Shown in pieces: positions 16,449 to 23,476 of a stretch of DNA of 38,290 nt. The notes under the pieces are model-generated. The model searched no databases, had not been told where the DNA came from, and saw only the letters and a program-made list of their open reading frames with translations. The DNA lies in NCBI GenBank assembly GCA_018241335.1, contig JAFEEA010000013.1:1-38290 (forward strand). Direction: 5' to 3'. The stretch's first letter is position 1. Each line of letters starts with the position of its first letter. The stretch comes from Pseudomonadota bacterium (GTDB taxonomy: Bacteria > Pseudomonadota > Alphaproteobacteria > Caulobacterales > Caulobacteraceae). Both the position numbers and the translations under genes were made by a program.

Positions 16449-16673
16449 ATGGCGGTTCGCAGGCTTCTTGGTCTGGCGCTCTCGGTCGTGTCGGCGGCCG
16501 TGCTCGGCTTTCTGATCTACGAATCCGCCGCCGGACCGCCGCACGTCTCGTCGATCTACGCCATCGGCATGGCGTGGGCCCTGGTCTTGGGCATGTTCGC
16601 CACCGTCGCCTTGGCCTTCGGTGTCCACCTGATGGCTTCGCGCGGCCCGCGCCGCCCGCCGTCAGCCACCTAG
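16449..16673 (+). CDS. Small two-transmembrane protein, function unknown
   Basis: Protein of 74 aa: MAVRRLLGLALSVVSAAVLG starts the first membrane segment, and YAIGMAWALVLGMFATVALAF forms the second, followed by a basic tail (MASRGPRRPPSAT). GGAGGG lies about 7 nt before ATG 16449. I recognise no family. A FixK-type box upstream and divergence from the usp-pfkB operon place it in the same proposed regulon. The open frame upstream to 15924 is antisense to usp and is not used. Confidence 0.7.
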   Translation: MAVRRLLGLALSVVSAAVLGFLIYESAAGPPHVSSIYAIGMAWALVLGMFATVALAFGVHLMASRGPRRPPSAT

Positions 16674-16792
16674 GCCCTCTTCGCGGCGTCGCGGGCGATC
16701 CCTGGTAAGGGCTGGCCCGTAGGTGATGATCCCGAATGGATCGCCCACGCGTTCGGACGGAATGATCCCTTCATCAGCTCGGAGGTCTCGCC

Positions 16793-17041
16793 ATGCCAAT
16801 GCTTCAAGCCGCCAACGCCCACAGCGCCATCGTCGCCTGCCCCGCGACGGTCGGCGCCGCATCCGCCCGCTATCTGCGCCTCGCGTCCGACGGAGCCGTC
16901 GCCTGGGAAGCCGACCCGGAAATGGCGACGCCGTTCGAATCCATGCGTGAGGCCGCGCGCGCGGCGTTGCGCCTGCCCGCCGCCCTGCGCGCCTTCGGCC
17001 TGCCGCGTCACGCCGAGCTGATGCTCTCGCACTCGGCCTGA
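16793..17041 (+). CDS. Hypothetical 82-aa protein
   Basis: Starts at ATG 16793 with GGAGG a few nt upstream and ends 6 bp before the L,D-transpeptidase start, so the two are probably co-transcribed. The protein is alanine-rich, with ARYLRLASDGAVAWE and ESMREAARAALRLPAALRAFGLPRHAEL, the latter likely helical. There is no signal peptide or membrane segment. I do not recognise a family. A clear ribosome binding site and tight spacing support it as a real gene. The 119-bp gap before it holds no FixK-like box that I can see. Confidence 0.62.
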   Translation: MPMLQAANAHSAIVACPATVGAASARYLRLASDGAVAWEADPEMATPFESMREAARAALRLPAALRAFGLPRHAELMLSHSA

Positions 17042-17047
17042 GGCGTC

Positions 17048-18577
17048 ATGCGCCCCAGTACCCGGTGGGCGGCCCGCCTGGCCGCGCCGCTGCTCTGTGT
17101 CGTCCCGATGCTCGCCGCCGCCCAGGCGACGATCGGCCCTGGTCCGGCCCCTGTTCCGGCGACGGCGCCGGCAAGCGCTGTCCCCGCCGCCCAGCCGGTT
17201 CCTGCGCCACCTCCGCCGCTGACCCCGGCCGACGGCGCGGCCATCGCCGCGGCGGCGCGGGCCGCGGCCCAGGACGGCCTGGCGGTCGCCGATCTCGATC
17301 CCCTGGCCGCCGCGCTTTCCGCGCCTGACGCCACCGCCCGCGCCGGCGCCGAGGCCATGCTGAGCCTCGCGGCAGTCCGCATCGCCGAGGCACAGCATGG
17401 GCGCCTCGCCAACCCGCGCGCCGTCGATTCCGACTGGGCCCTGCGCGCGCCCTTCGACGCGGCCAAGGCCTTTGCGGCGGCGCGGGCGGCCGGGACCATT
17501 CCCGCCTGGGCCGCCGCCCTGCGGCCCGTTCAGCCGGGCTACGTGACCCTCGCCGCCGCGCGGGCCCGCTATGCCGATCTGGCCGCCAAGGGGGGCTGGC
17601 CGCTGCTCGGCGCCGGCCCAAAGGTCGCCGTCGGCGCCGCCGATCCGCGCGTCGCCATCCTGCGCGCCCGCCTGGCCGCCGAGGGCTACGCCACGCCGGA
17701 GATCAAATCGCCCGAAACGACCCCCGAAGCGGCCCTCAAAGCGGCTTCCGTCCTCGACCTTCCTCTGTCGGAGGCCCTGAAGGCCTTCCAGTCACGCCAC
17801 GCCTTGCCGGCCAACGGCGTCCTCGACGCCGCCACCCAGGCCGAACTCGACGTCCCCGCCGCAACCCGGCTGGCGGTCATCGACCTGAACCTGGAGCGCG
17901 AGCGCTGGCTGCCGGCGGCCCTGCCGGCCGACCGCATCGAGGTCGACATCGCCGCCCAGGTGCTCACCGTCTTCCAGAGCGGCCAGGCGGCCCTGACCAT
18001 GCGGGCCATCGTCGGCAACCCCACCCACCACACGCCCAGCTTCACCACCCACACCACCGCGGTGGTGTTCAACCCGCCCTGGGTGGTGCCGTCGTCCATC
18101 GCCAGCGCCGAGCTCTACCCCAAGGAGCGGCGCTCGCCCGGCTACTTCGCGCGCAACGGCTTTCACATCGTCGGCGGCCAGCTGGTCCAGGCGCCTGGCC
18201 CCAAGGCCGCGCTCGGCTACGTGAAGTTCGACCTGGTCTCGCCTTTCGGGGTCTATCTGCACGACACACCCTCCCGCAGCCTCTTCAAGCGTGACCGCCG
18301 CGCCCTCAGCCACGGCTGCATGCGCCTGGAGATGCCGCGCGAACTGGCCGCCCTCCTGCTCGGCAAGCAGGGCTGGAGCCGGGCCGATGTCGATGCGGCC
18401 ATCGCCGCGGGGGCCACCCGTCGCGTCGGCCTGGCGATCCAGACCCCCGTGTTCGTGGTCTATCGGACGGTCACGGCGGACGCCGCCGGCGTGTTGTCGG
18501 TCCGTCCGGACATCTACGGCTGGGACGCCAAGCTGGCCGCCGCCCTGCAAGGACAACCCGCCGCAGTGGTTCATTAG
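17048..18577 (+). CDS. L,D-transpeptidase, YcbB/LdtD type
   Basis: Protein of 509 aa with an N-terminal signal peptide (to about AAAQA) and a long Pro/Ala-rich linker. A scaffold region follows (residues about 75-200), then a peptidoglycan-binding motif (ALKAFQSRHALPANGVLDAATQAEL) and a YkuD domain with VVFNPPWVVPSSIA, YLHDTPSRSLF and the active-site SHGCMRLEMP (Cys near 424). This layout is that of E. coli LdtD/YcbB, which makes 3-3 (mDap-mDap) crosslinks in the periplasm and can take over from penicillin-binding proteins under stress. The next gene encodes a MepK-like endopeptidase, as in the E. coli ycbB-ycbK pair. The start at ATG 17048 has GAGG about 5 nt upstream. Confidence 0.9.
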   Translation: MRPSTRWAARLAAPLLCVVPMLAAAQATIGPGPAPVPATAPASAVPAAQPVPAPPPPLTPADGAAIAAAARAAAQDGLAVADLDPLAAALSAPDATARAGAEAMLSLAAVRIAEAQHGRLANPRAVDSDWALRAPFDAAKAFAAARAAGTIPAWAAALRPVQPGYVTLAAARARYADLAAKGGWPLLGAGPKVAVGAADPRVAILRARLAAEGYATPEIKSPETTPEAALKAASVLDLPLSEALKAFQSRHALPANGVLDAATQAELDVPAATRLAVIDLNLERERWLPAALPADRIEVDIAAQVLTVFQSGQAALTMRAIVGNPTHHTPSFTTHTTAVVFNPPWVVPSSIASAELYPKERRSPGYFARNGFHIVGGQLVQAPGPKAALGYVKFDLVSPFGVYLHDTPSRSLFKRDRRALSHGCMRLEMPRELAALLLGKQGWSRADVDAAIAAGATRRVGLAIQTPVFVVYRTVTADAAGVLSVRPDIYGWDAKLAAALQGQPAAVVH

Positions 18578-18624
18578 GCGTCCCTGGGTTAGTCTGGCCG
18601 CCTTCGATACAGTCCGGAGGCGGC

Positions 18625-19164
18625 ATGAACTGGTCCAGGCGCGGATTCCTCGGCGCGGCGGCTCTGACGGGCGTTGCGTCCGCAACCCCTGTCCTGGCCA
18701 ATATCCCTGGCGGCGTGCGCAAGGTCGGTTTCCACAACCTGCACACCGGCGAGGCCCTCGATGTGGCCTATTGGGAGAACGGCGCCTACGTCCCCGACGC
18801 CTTGCAGGCCGTGAACCACGTGCTGCGCGATTTCCGCACCGGCGACGTGCACGAGATCAGCCCCAAGCTGCTCGACCTCCTGACCAGCCTGTCCGCGCGC
18901 CTCGAAACGGGCCAGCGCTTCCAGGTGATCTCGGGCTACCGCTCGCCCCAGACCAACGCCCATCTGCACGAGCTCAGCGGCCAGGTCGCCAGCGGCAGCC
19001 TGCACATGAAGGGCCAGGCCATCGACATTCGCCTGCCGGGCGTCGACCTGACACACGTCCGCGACACCGCCTTGTCGATGGCGGTGGGCGGGGTGGGGTA
19101 CTATCCGACCTCGGACTTCGTCCACGTCGACGTGGGCCGTGTCCGGCGGTGGAGCGGGTCCTAG
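18625..19164 (+). CDS. MepK/YcbK-like murein endopeptidase (M15-type, DUF882)
   Basis: Protein of 179 aa with a Tat-type signal (SRRGFLGAAALTG) and export to the periplasm. The zinc site is visible: SLHMKGQAIDI (H127, D134) and FVHVDVG (H167), with the family motif SGYRSPQTNAHL. E. coli MepK is a metallo-endopeptidase that prefers 3-3 crosslinks, the product of L,D-transpeptidases. Sitting 47 bp after a YcbB-type gene, it is probably the hydrolase that opens those same links. GGAGG precedes the ATG. Confidence 0.9.
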   Translation: MNWSRRGFLGAAALTGVASATPVLANIPGGVRKVGFHNLHTGEALDVAYWENGAYVPDALQAVNHVLRDFRTGDVHEISPKLLDLLTSLSARLETGQRFQVISGYRSPQTNAHLHELSGQVASGSLHMKGQAIDIRLPGVDLTHVRDTALSMAVGGVGYYPTSDFVHVDVGRVRRWSGS

Positions 19165-19193
19165 AACAGGGGCGCCGCCGCCAAGCCGGGTCG

Positions 19194-19219
19194 CGGGCGA
19201 CGGCGCGCGCCGTCGCCCG
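19194..19219. terminator. 26-bp perfect palindrome between convergent genes
   Basis: The left arm CGGGCGACGGCGC (19194-19206) is followed directly by its exact reverse complement (19207-19219). With a 4-nt GCGC loop it makes an 11-bp GC-only or nearly GC-only stem. It lies between the convergent ends at 19164 and 19276. No U tract follows, so a bidirectional terminator is a likely but unproven reading. Confidence 0.5.
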
Positions 19220-19275
19220 TCCGTCCAGGTTCCGCGCGGCCGGCTCGCGGCCAGCCTCGCGCAAAACCGCAGCAA

Positions 19276-19857
19276 CTAGTTCGGCACGGCGGTGATGGTC
19301 ACGGTGCCGGTGTAGTCGCCGGCCACGGGACGGTCGTTGCCGACGGTGCCCTGGGGCAGGGTGATCTTCAGCGAGGCCTTGGAGTACTGGCCCGTGCCGG
19401 TCTCGAAGGCGCCGAGGATCGAGTAGGTCAGCACGCCGCCGTTCACCGCCGACGAGACGCTGGTGGCGCCGCCGAAGTAGGTCTGCAGGACCTTGGCTCC
19501 GGCGTCGTTGCCGACGATCATGTCCAGGTGATTGACGAACGACGTGGGGTCGCTCACCGGCGACTGGGTCGCCAGCGGCGTGACCGTCATGGTCAGGGTG
19601 CTGGGCGTGTTGCACCACAGGTTGTCGAACTCGATGTCGCGGTCGGCGACGCTGAGGAAGCCGTTGGCGTCCACCAGGTTGGCGATGGTCACCACGTCGC
19701 TGCCGGCTGCGCGCGTGCCGTTGCCGCTCTGATGGCCGGTGCCGCAGAGCCCGGGAACGGAGCCGTTGATCGTGACATTGGTCGACGCGCCGTCGGCGAA
19801 GGCCGGCGCGGCGGTGAGGAGGGAGGCCGCGGTAAGGGCCGCGAGTGCGATCTTCAT
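19276..19857 (-). CDS. Secreted protein of unknown function, beta-rich
   Basis: Protein of 193 aa with a clear Sec signal peptide (MKIALAALTAASLLTAAPAFA). The mature part is rich in Thr, Val, Gly and Asn, has only two cysteines (GLCGTG and LWCNTP) and ends with GDYTGTVTITAVPN. This end resembles the last strand of spore-coat-U/DUF4402-like fimbrial beta-sandwich proteins, but the match is weak and I do not assign a family. GGAG lies about 10 nt before ATG 19857. An in-frame start further upstream (19971) would add a stretch with no signal and is rejected. No chaperone or usher gene is nearby. Confidence 0.72.
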   Translation of the reverse strand: MKIALAALTAASLLTAAPAFADGASTNVTINGSVPGLCGTGHQSGNGTRAAGSDVVTIANLVDANGFLSVADRDIEFDNLWCNTPSTLTMTVTPLATQSPVSDPTSFVNHLDMIVGNDAGAKVLQTYFGGATSVSSAVNGGVLTYSILGAFETGTGQYSKASLKITLPQGTVGNDRPVAGDYTGTVTITAVPN

Positions 19858-20336
19858 GAGGTAGTCTCCAATGATGCGCCGGCCCGAGGGCGCGCTCGCG
19901 CCGGAGGGCTTCGGCTGTCGTTGGGCCCGCGAGGGCCCGGTTGAACCGGTTCGGCAGCCCGAACCGGGCACGCGAACTCACCCATCCAACGGAGATGGCG
20001 GTACTGGTTCGGGGAGAAGTTTCAGGCGCGCGCGGCCTCGGCGCGCGAGTCGGCCTCGCACGAGTTCGGACGCTTCGACTTTCACGGGAACCTCGGCGTC
20101 GCCGAGGGTCGCCCCCCACACGCAGGAAAGTTACCGGTTTCCTAATTTCAATCTACGGACGCGGACAAACGGTCGCATTCCCAAAAATGGGTACGACCTG
20201 TGGTTTCACCTGGTGCGCGAGTCGCGTTCTCAGGATACCCTCAACATGGGTGCAATTGATCCGCAGACGGCAAACAGGGCCTGTCAGAATTCGTGACATC
20301 TCATCGACGAGATTCGCGCGGCTCCGGCGAACGAAT
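19858..20336. other. Intergenic region of 479 bp, 5' of the secreted-protein gene
   Basis: No supported gene. The part from about 20130 to 20330 is clearly lower in GC than the neighbours and should hold the promoter and leader of the minus-strand secreted-protein gene. Open frames here lack ribosome binding sites and protein-like composition. No FixK-like box or hairpin terminator is obvious. Confidence 0.5.
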
Positions 20337-20945
20337 CTAGAGAAGTACAACCCGAAATGGGCTGATGGTCGCAAACAACTCCTCTCGGCTGCCGATCGAC
20401 AGCTTATTGTAGATTCGGCGAATGTGAGTTCTCACCGTCTCCAACGAGAGGCCCAGGTCCTCGGCCACCTTCTCCGCGCGATCGCCGCCGACCAGGCGCT
20501 TGGCGACACCGGCCTCAGACGCGGTCAGGCCGAAGACCTGTGTGAGATCGGCCCAGGCGGAAACCTGTCCGGAACCGGCCGGATAGAGGGTGAGGATCGC
20601 GGCCGGCGCGGCGTCGCGCGGATTGAGCACGTCTGCGCGCACAAGCAGGTGAGCGCCGTCCCCGGACCGGCAGGCCCAGACGCCTGACGCATCGCCGAGG
20701 CCCGACAGGAAATTCTGGAAGCTTGCGGCCTGTCCCTTGTCGGCGCAGGTGACCTTCGCCCCCGCGCGGGCGAGATGCCGACCGTCCTCGAGCATGGCCC
20801 CCGCGGCGCGGTTCTCCCAGAGGATGGTGAGATCCGGCGCCAGGATCACCAGGGCGACCGGATGCGCTTCCGCCCAGGCCCTAAGGTAGATCGCGTCGGC
20901 GCCCAACCGCTCAATAGCGGCCTCGCCTTCCGGAAATGCAGCCAT
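20337..20945 (-). CDS. LuxR-family regulator with N-terminal PAS-like domain
   Basis: Protein of 202 aa. The C-terminal 65 residues are a LuxR/GerE helix-turn-helix: FGLTASEAGVAKRLVGGDRAEKVAEDLGLSLETVRTHIRRIYNKL. The N-terminal part (AEAHPVALVILAPDLTILWENRAAGAML) looks like a degenerate PAS sensor domain. I prefer ATG 20945, preceded by AGGGGGCGGGA; the frame continues to a TTG at 20978 without a ribosome binding site. There is no receiver domain, so it is not a classical response regulator. Its target is unknown. A sequence GGTATTGGCGA in its promoter (minus strand, 20972-20982) recurs in the promoter of the AraC-type gene. Confidence 0.85.
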   Translation of the reverse strand: MAAFPEGEAAIERLGADAIYLRAWAEAHPVALVILAPDLTILWENRAAGAMLEDGRHLARAGAKVTCADKGQAASFQNFLSGLGDASGVWACRSGDGAHLLVRADVLNPRDAAPAAILTLYPAGSGQVSAWADLTQVFGLTASEAGVAKRLVGGDRAEKVAEDLGLSLETVRTHIRRIYNKLSIGSREELFATISPFRVVLL

Positions 20946-21011
20946 TCCCGCCCCCTGGGTATCGGCTTTTTTCGCCAATACCCAACTTCGGCGTGTGACG
21001 CAAAATCCCGA

Positions 21012-21512
21012 TCAACGCAAGGCCGTGCCGCTGCGGGGTTCCAGCCGCCGACCCATCCAGCGCTTGGGGCTCAGCCCGGTGTGGCGGCGGAACTGCCTGC
21101 AGAAGTGCGCCTGGTCCGCGAACCCGCAGAGCACGGCGATCTGGGACAGGGCTTCGCCGGTCTCCAGCATCATGGCCTTCGCCCGTTCCACGCGCCGGCG
21201 CAGCACATAGGCGTGAGGCGGATCGCCGAACGTCGTCCTGAAGGCCCTGGACAGATGGCTGACACTCAGGTCGACGAGCGCCGCCAGGGCCCGGTTGCTG
21301 ATGCCGCGTCCCAGGTTCTCGTCGATGTATCGCTGCAGCCGCTTGGCCTTCCATGGCGCAAGGCCATACTCGACCTGTGTTTCGAGAGAGGCGCGGCGCG
21401 TGAAGCCGCCCGCGTCCGGAGGCGCGAACCGCCGCGCCACCGCCCACCGGCATGAACCGCTTGCCCCGCCGTCTTCCTGTCTCAAAGCAACAGTCGATGG
21501 CTGTATTGTCAT
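21012..21512 (-). CDS. AraC-family transcriptional regulator
   Basis: Protein of 166 aa. The C-terminal 100 residues carry both helix-turn-helix motifs: ISNRALAALVDLSVSHLSRAFRTTFGDPPHAYVLRRRVERA and ALSQIAVLCGFADQAHFCRQFRRHTGLSP. The N-terminal 55 residues are short and lack a recognisable ligand-binding cupin, so this is a compact family member. It is upstream of the LuxR-type gene in the same direction and downstream of the epoxide hydrolase gene. Its promoter shares a 16-bp box (21590-21605) with the epoxide hydrolase and histidine kinase promoters. Confidence 0.88.
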   Translation of the reverse strand: MTIQPSTVALRQEDGGASGSCRWAVARRFAPPDAGGFTRRASLETQVEYGLAPWKAKRLQRYIDENLGRGISNRALAALVDLSVSHLSRAFRTTFGDPPHAYVLRRRVERAKAMMLETGEALSQIAVLCGFADQAHFCRQFRRHTGLSPKRWMGRRLEPRSGTALR

Positions 21513-21589
21513 GACCTTTCTCCCGGCCGTTGGACCTGTCGTATCGACGCCCGCGGCGGGAGATTTATTTGGTCGGCCCTGGTCGAGAC

Positions 21590-21605
21590 ATTGTACCTAG
21601 GTGTC
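21590..21605 (-). promoter_or_regulatory. Shared promoter box upstream of the AraC-type gene
   Basis: Minus strand GACACCTAGGTACAAT, 77 nt upstream of ATG 21512. TACAAT at its end is a good -10 hexamer and CTAG is a symmetric core. It matches the kinase promoter box at 13 of 16 positions. It lies in a 306-bp gap (21513-21818) that otherwise holds no supported gene. Confidence 0.55.
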
Positions 21606-21818
21606 GCCAATACCAAAGTATGAACCACTCAATCGGCAAATGTATTCTGCGTGAAGACCTTTATTGGTGCGGGCCCGCCCAGCTTGCCCGAGCGCGACGC
21701 GGCGTTTTGGGCGAAATGGTCGTCGACGCACGGGCGGACGCCGCCGCATGCGCGGAGCGTCCGTATGGGATAGGCCAATGGCCGGAGACCTCCTCGCCGG
21801 CCGCCCGGCCAGGCAACC

Positions 21819-23138
21819 TCAGGCCGACCGCAGCGAGCGGAAGGCGTCGCGGACTTCGCTCGTGAAGGCCGCCGGCTGCTCCCAGGCGGCGAAGTGGCCG
21901 CCTTTTTCCAGCCGATTGAAGTGGATCAGCTTGGGGAAGGCTTTCTCGGCCCAGCTGCGCGGCGAGGCATAGATTTCGTCGGGAAAGACGCTGACCGCCA
22001 CCGGGATGGTGACGTGCTTCGGCGCGAAGAAAGCCAGCTTGTTCTCCCAATAGAGCCGCGCCGAGGACACCGCGGTGTTGGTCAGCCAATAGAGGGTGAT
22101 GTTGTCCAGCACGTCCTCGCGCGTGAGGCCCTCGCTCTGGCCGTCGAACACCCGGCCGATCATGGCGGTGCTGCGGTCGTCATGGTCCAGCATCCAGGCG
22201 GCCAGGCCGATCGGGGAGTCGGCGATGCCGTACAGGGTCTGCGGCCGGTTCGCCATCTCCTGGGCGTATCCCAGCCCGTGCTTGTAGAAGAAGTCGATCT
22301 GGTCGTAGGCGCTGCGCTCGTCGGGAGCCAGGCCGGCCGGCGGGGCGCCGCCGGCCGCCAGGGCCGCGGCGATGTCGTCGGGTATGGTGGCGGGCATGTT
22401 GGTGTGGATGGCCAGGAGCTCGGGCGGCGCCTGCAGGGCCATCTGCTCGGAGATCGCATCGCCCCAGTCGCCGCCCTGGGCCACGAAACGAGTATAGCCC
22501 AGCCGTTTCATGAGTTGCGTCCAGGCGCGCGCGGTTCGCTCCGGGCCCCAGCCGGCGGCCGTCGGCTTGCCGGAGAAGCCGTAGCCGGGCAGCGAGGGGA
22601 TCACGAGGTCGAAGGCGTCCGAGGCGGCGCCGCCGTGCGCGGTTGGATTGGTCAGCGGATCGATGACCTTCAACTGCTCGATCACCGAGCCGGGCCAGCC
22701 GTGCGTGATGATCATCGGCAGGGCGTGCTCGTGCCGGGACCGGACGTGGATGAAGTGGATGTCCAGCCCGTCGATCTCGGTGACGAACTGCGGCCAGGCG
22801 TTCAGGCGCGCCTCGACTTTGCGCCAATCGTAGCCGGCCTGCCACGCCTGGGCGAGCGCGCGCATGGTCTCGAGCCGTACGCCCTGGGTCCGATCGTTCA
22901 CGGTCTCGCGTTCCGGCCAGCGGGTCGCCGCGATGCGCCTCCGCAGATCGACCAGGTCCGCCTCTGGCGCTTCGAACTTGAACGGCCGGATCGCGGCGGC
23001 TGGCGCCGCGCCGCCGCCGCTGGCGGACTCGACGAGGTCCAGCGTCTCGGCGCTAGCGGCGGTGGCCAGGCCGATGGCGCCGACGGTCGCCGACGCGGCT
23101 AGAAAGCTCCGGCGGGTGGATGACGATCCTGCTGACAT
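21819..23138 (-). CDS. Tat-exported epoxide hydrolase (EHN-type alpha/beta hydrolase)
   Basis: Protein of 439 aa. The N-terminus has a Tat motif (STRRSFLAASATVG) and a cleavable signal ending near ATAASA. The EHN domain follows (PFKFEAPEADLVDLRRRIAATRWPE), then an alpha/beta hydrolase fold with oxyanion motif HGWPGS, nucleophile in GGDWGD (Asp224) and catalytic His in KGGHFAAWEQP (His415). The family hydrolyses epoxides to diols; export to the periplasm is less usual for it. The protein lies in the neighbourhood of a two-component system and a second exported hydrolase. The physiological substrate is unknown. Confidence 0.9.
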   Translation of the reverse strand: MSAGSSSTRRSFLAASATVGAIGLATAASAETLDLVESASGGGAAPAAAIRPFKFEAPEADLVDLRRRIAATRWPERETVNDRTQGVRLETMRALAQAWQAGYDWRKVEARLNAWPQFVTEIDGLDIHFIHVRSRHEHALPMIITHGWPGSVIEQLKVIDPLTNPTAHGGAASDAFDLVIPSLPGYGFSGKPTAAGWGPERTARAWTQLMKRLGYTRFVAQGGDWGDAISEQMALQAPPELLAIHTNMPATIPDDIAAALAAGGAPPAGLAPDERSAYDQIDFFYKHGLGYAQEMANRPQTLYGIADSPIGLAAWMLDHDDRSTAMIGRVFDGQSEGLTREDVLDNITLYWLTNTAVSSARLYWENKLAFFAPKHVTIPVAVSVFPDEIYASPRSWAEKAFPKLIHFNRLEKGGHFAAWEQPAAFTSEVRDAFRSLRSA

Positions 23139-23219
23139 GACGCTTCTCCTGTGCCGCTTGTTGCGGCGGCTAGAGTTCAGGGCGATCCGGAAAGTATTCG
23201 GCCGTAGTTCGAGCCGGAG

Positions 23220-23235
23220 ATTGTACCAATGTCTC
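23220..23235 (-). promoter_or_regulatory. Shared promoter box upstream of the epoxide hydrolase gene
   Basis: Minus strand GAGACATTGGTACAAT, 81 nt upstream of ATG 23138. It ends with the same TACAAT as the AraC-type promoter and lies at nearly the same distance from its start codon. Confidence 0.52.
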
Positions 23236-23401
23236 GCCGACGCCCTGGTGTCGGTGGCGACCGCCTCTCCGCTTCACTTGGCGTCGCGTCGTCTTGGTAA
23301 GGATCGATCCAGACCAATACCAATGGGCAATGGCCGGTCACCGTTTCCGCCGCGACAATGCCGTAAGCGGGGACGGGAACGGCGATGAAGACGCGGTCAC
23401 C

Positions 23402-23417
23402 GACACCAAAGTACTAT
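23402..23417 (+). promoter_or_regulatory. Shared promoter box upstream of the histidine kinase gene
   Basis: GACACCAAAGTACTAT, 59 nt upstream of ATG 23477, with TACTAT as a plausible -10. Nine bases of it (ACCAAAGTA) also occur at 21612-21620. Confidence 0.5.
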
Positions 23418-23476
23418 CGACGGCGCGGCGGCTCGGTCGGTATCGTCGACGGCGGGGGTCGTGACGAGAGACAGGC

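Larger units (their letters stand above)
23139..23476. promoter_or_regulatory. Divergent control region between epoxide hydrolase and histidine kinase genes
   Basis: This 338-bp gap has no supported gene. It holds the shared promoter box in both orientations (23220-23235 minus, 23402-23417 plus) and an inverted repeat TTGGTA (23294-23299) N18 TACCAA (23318-23323). CCAATACCAA at 23314-23323 also occurs in the AraC-type promoter at 21607-21616. It is likely the main control point of this module. Confidence 0.5.
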
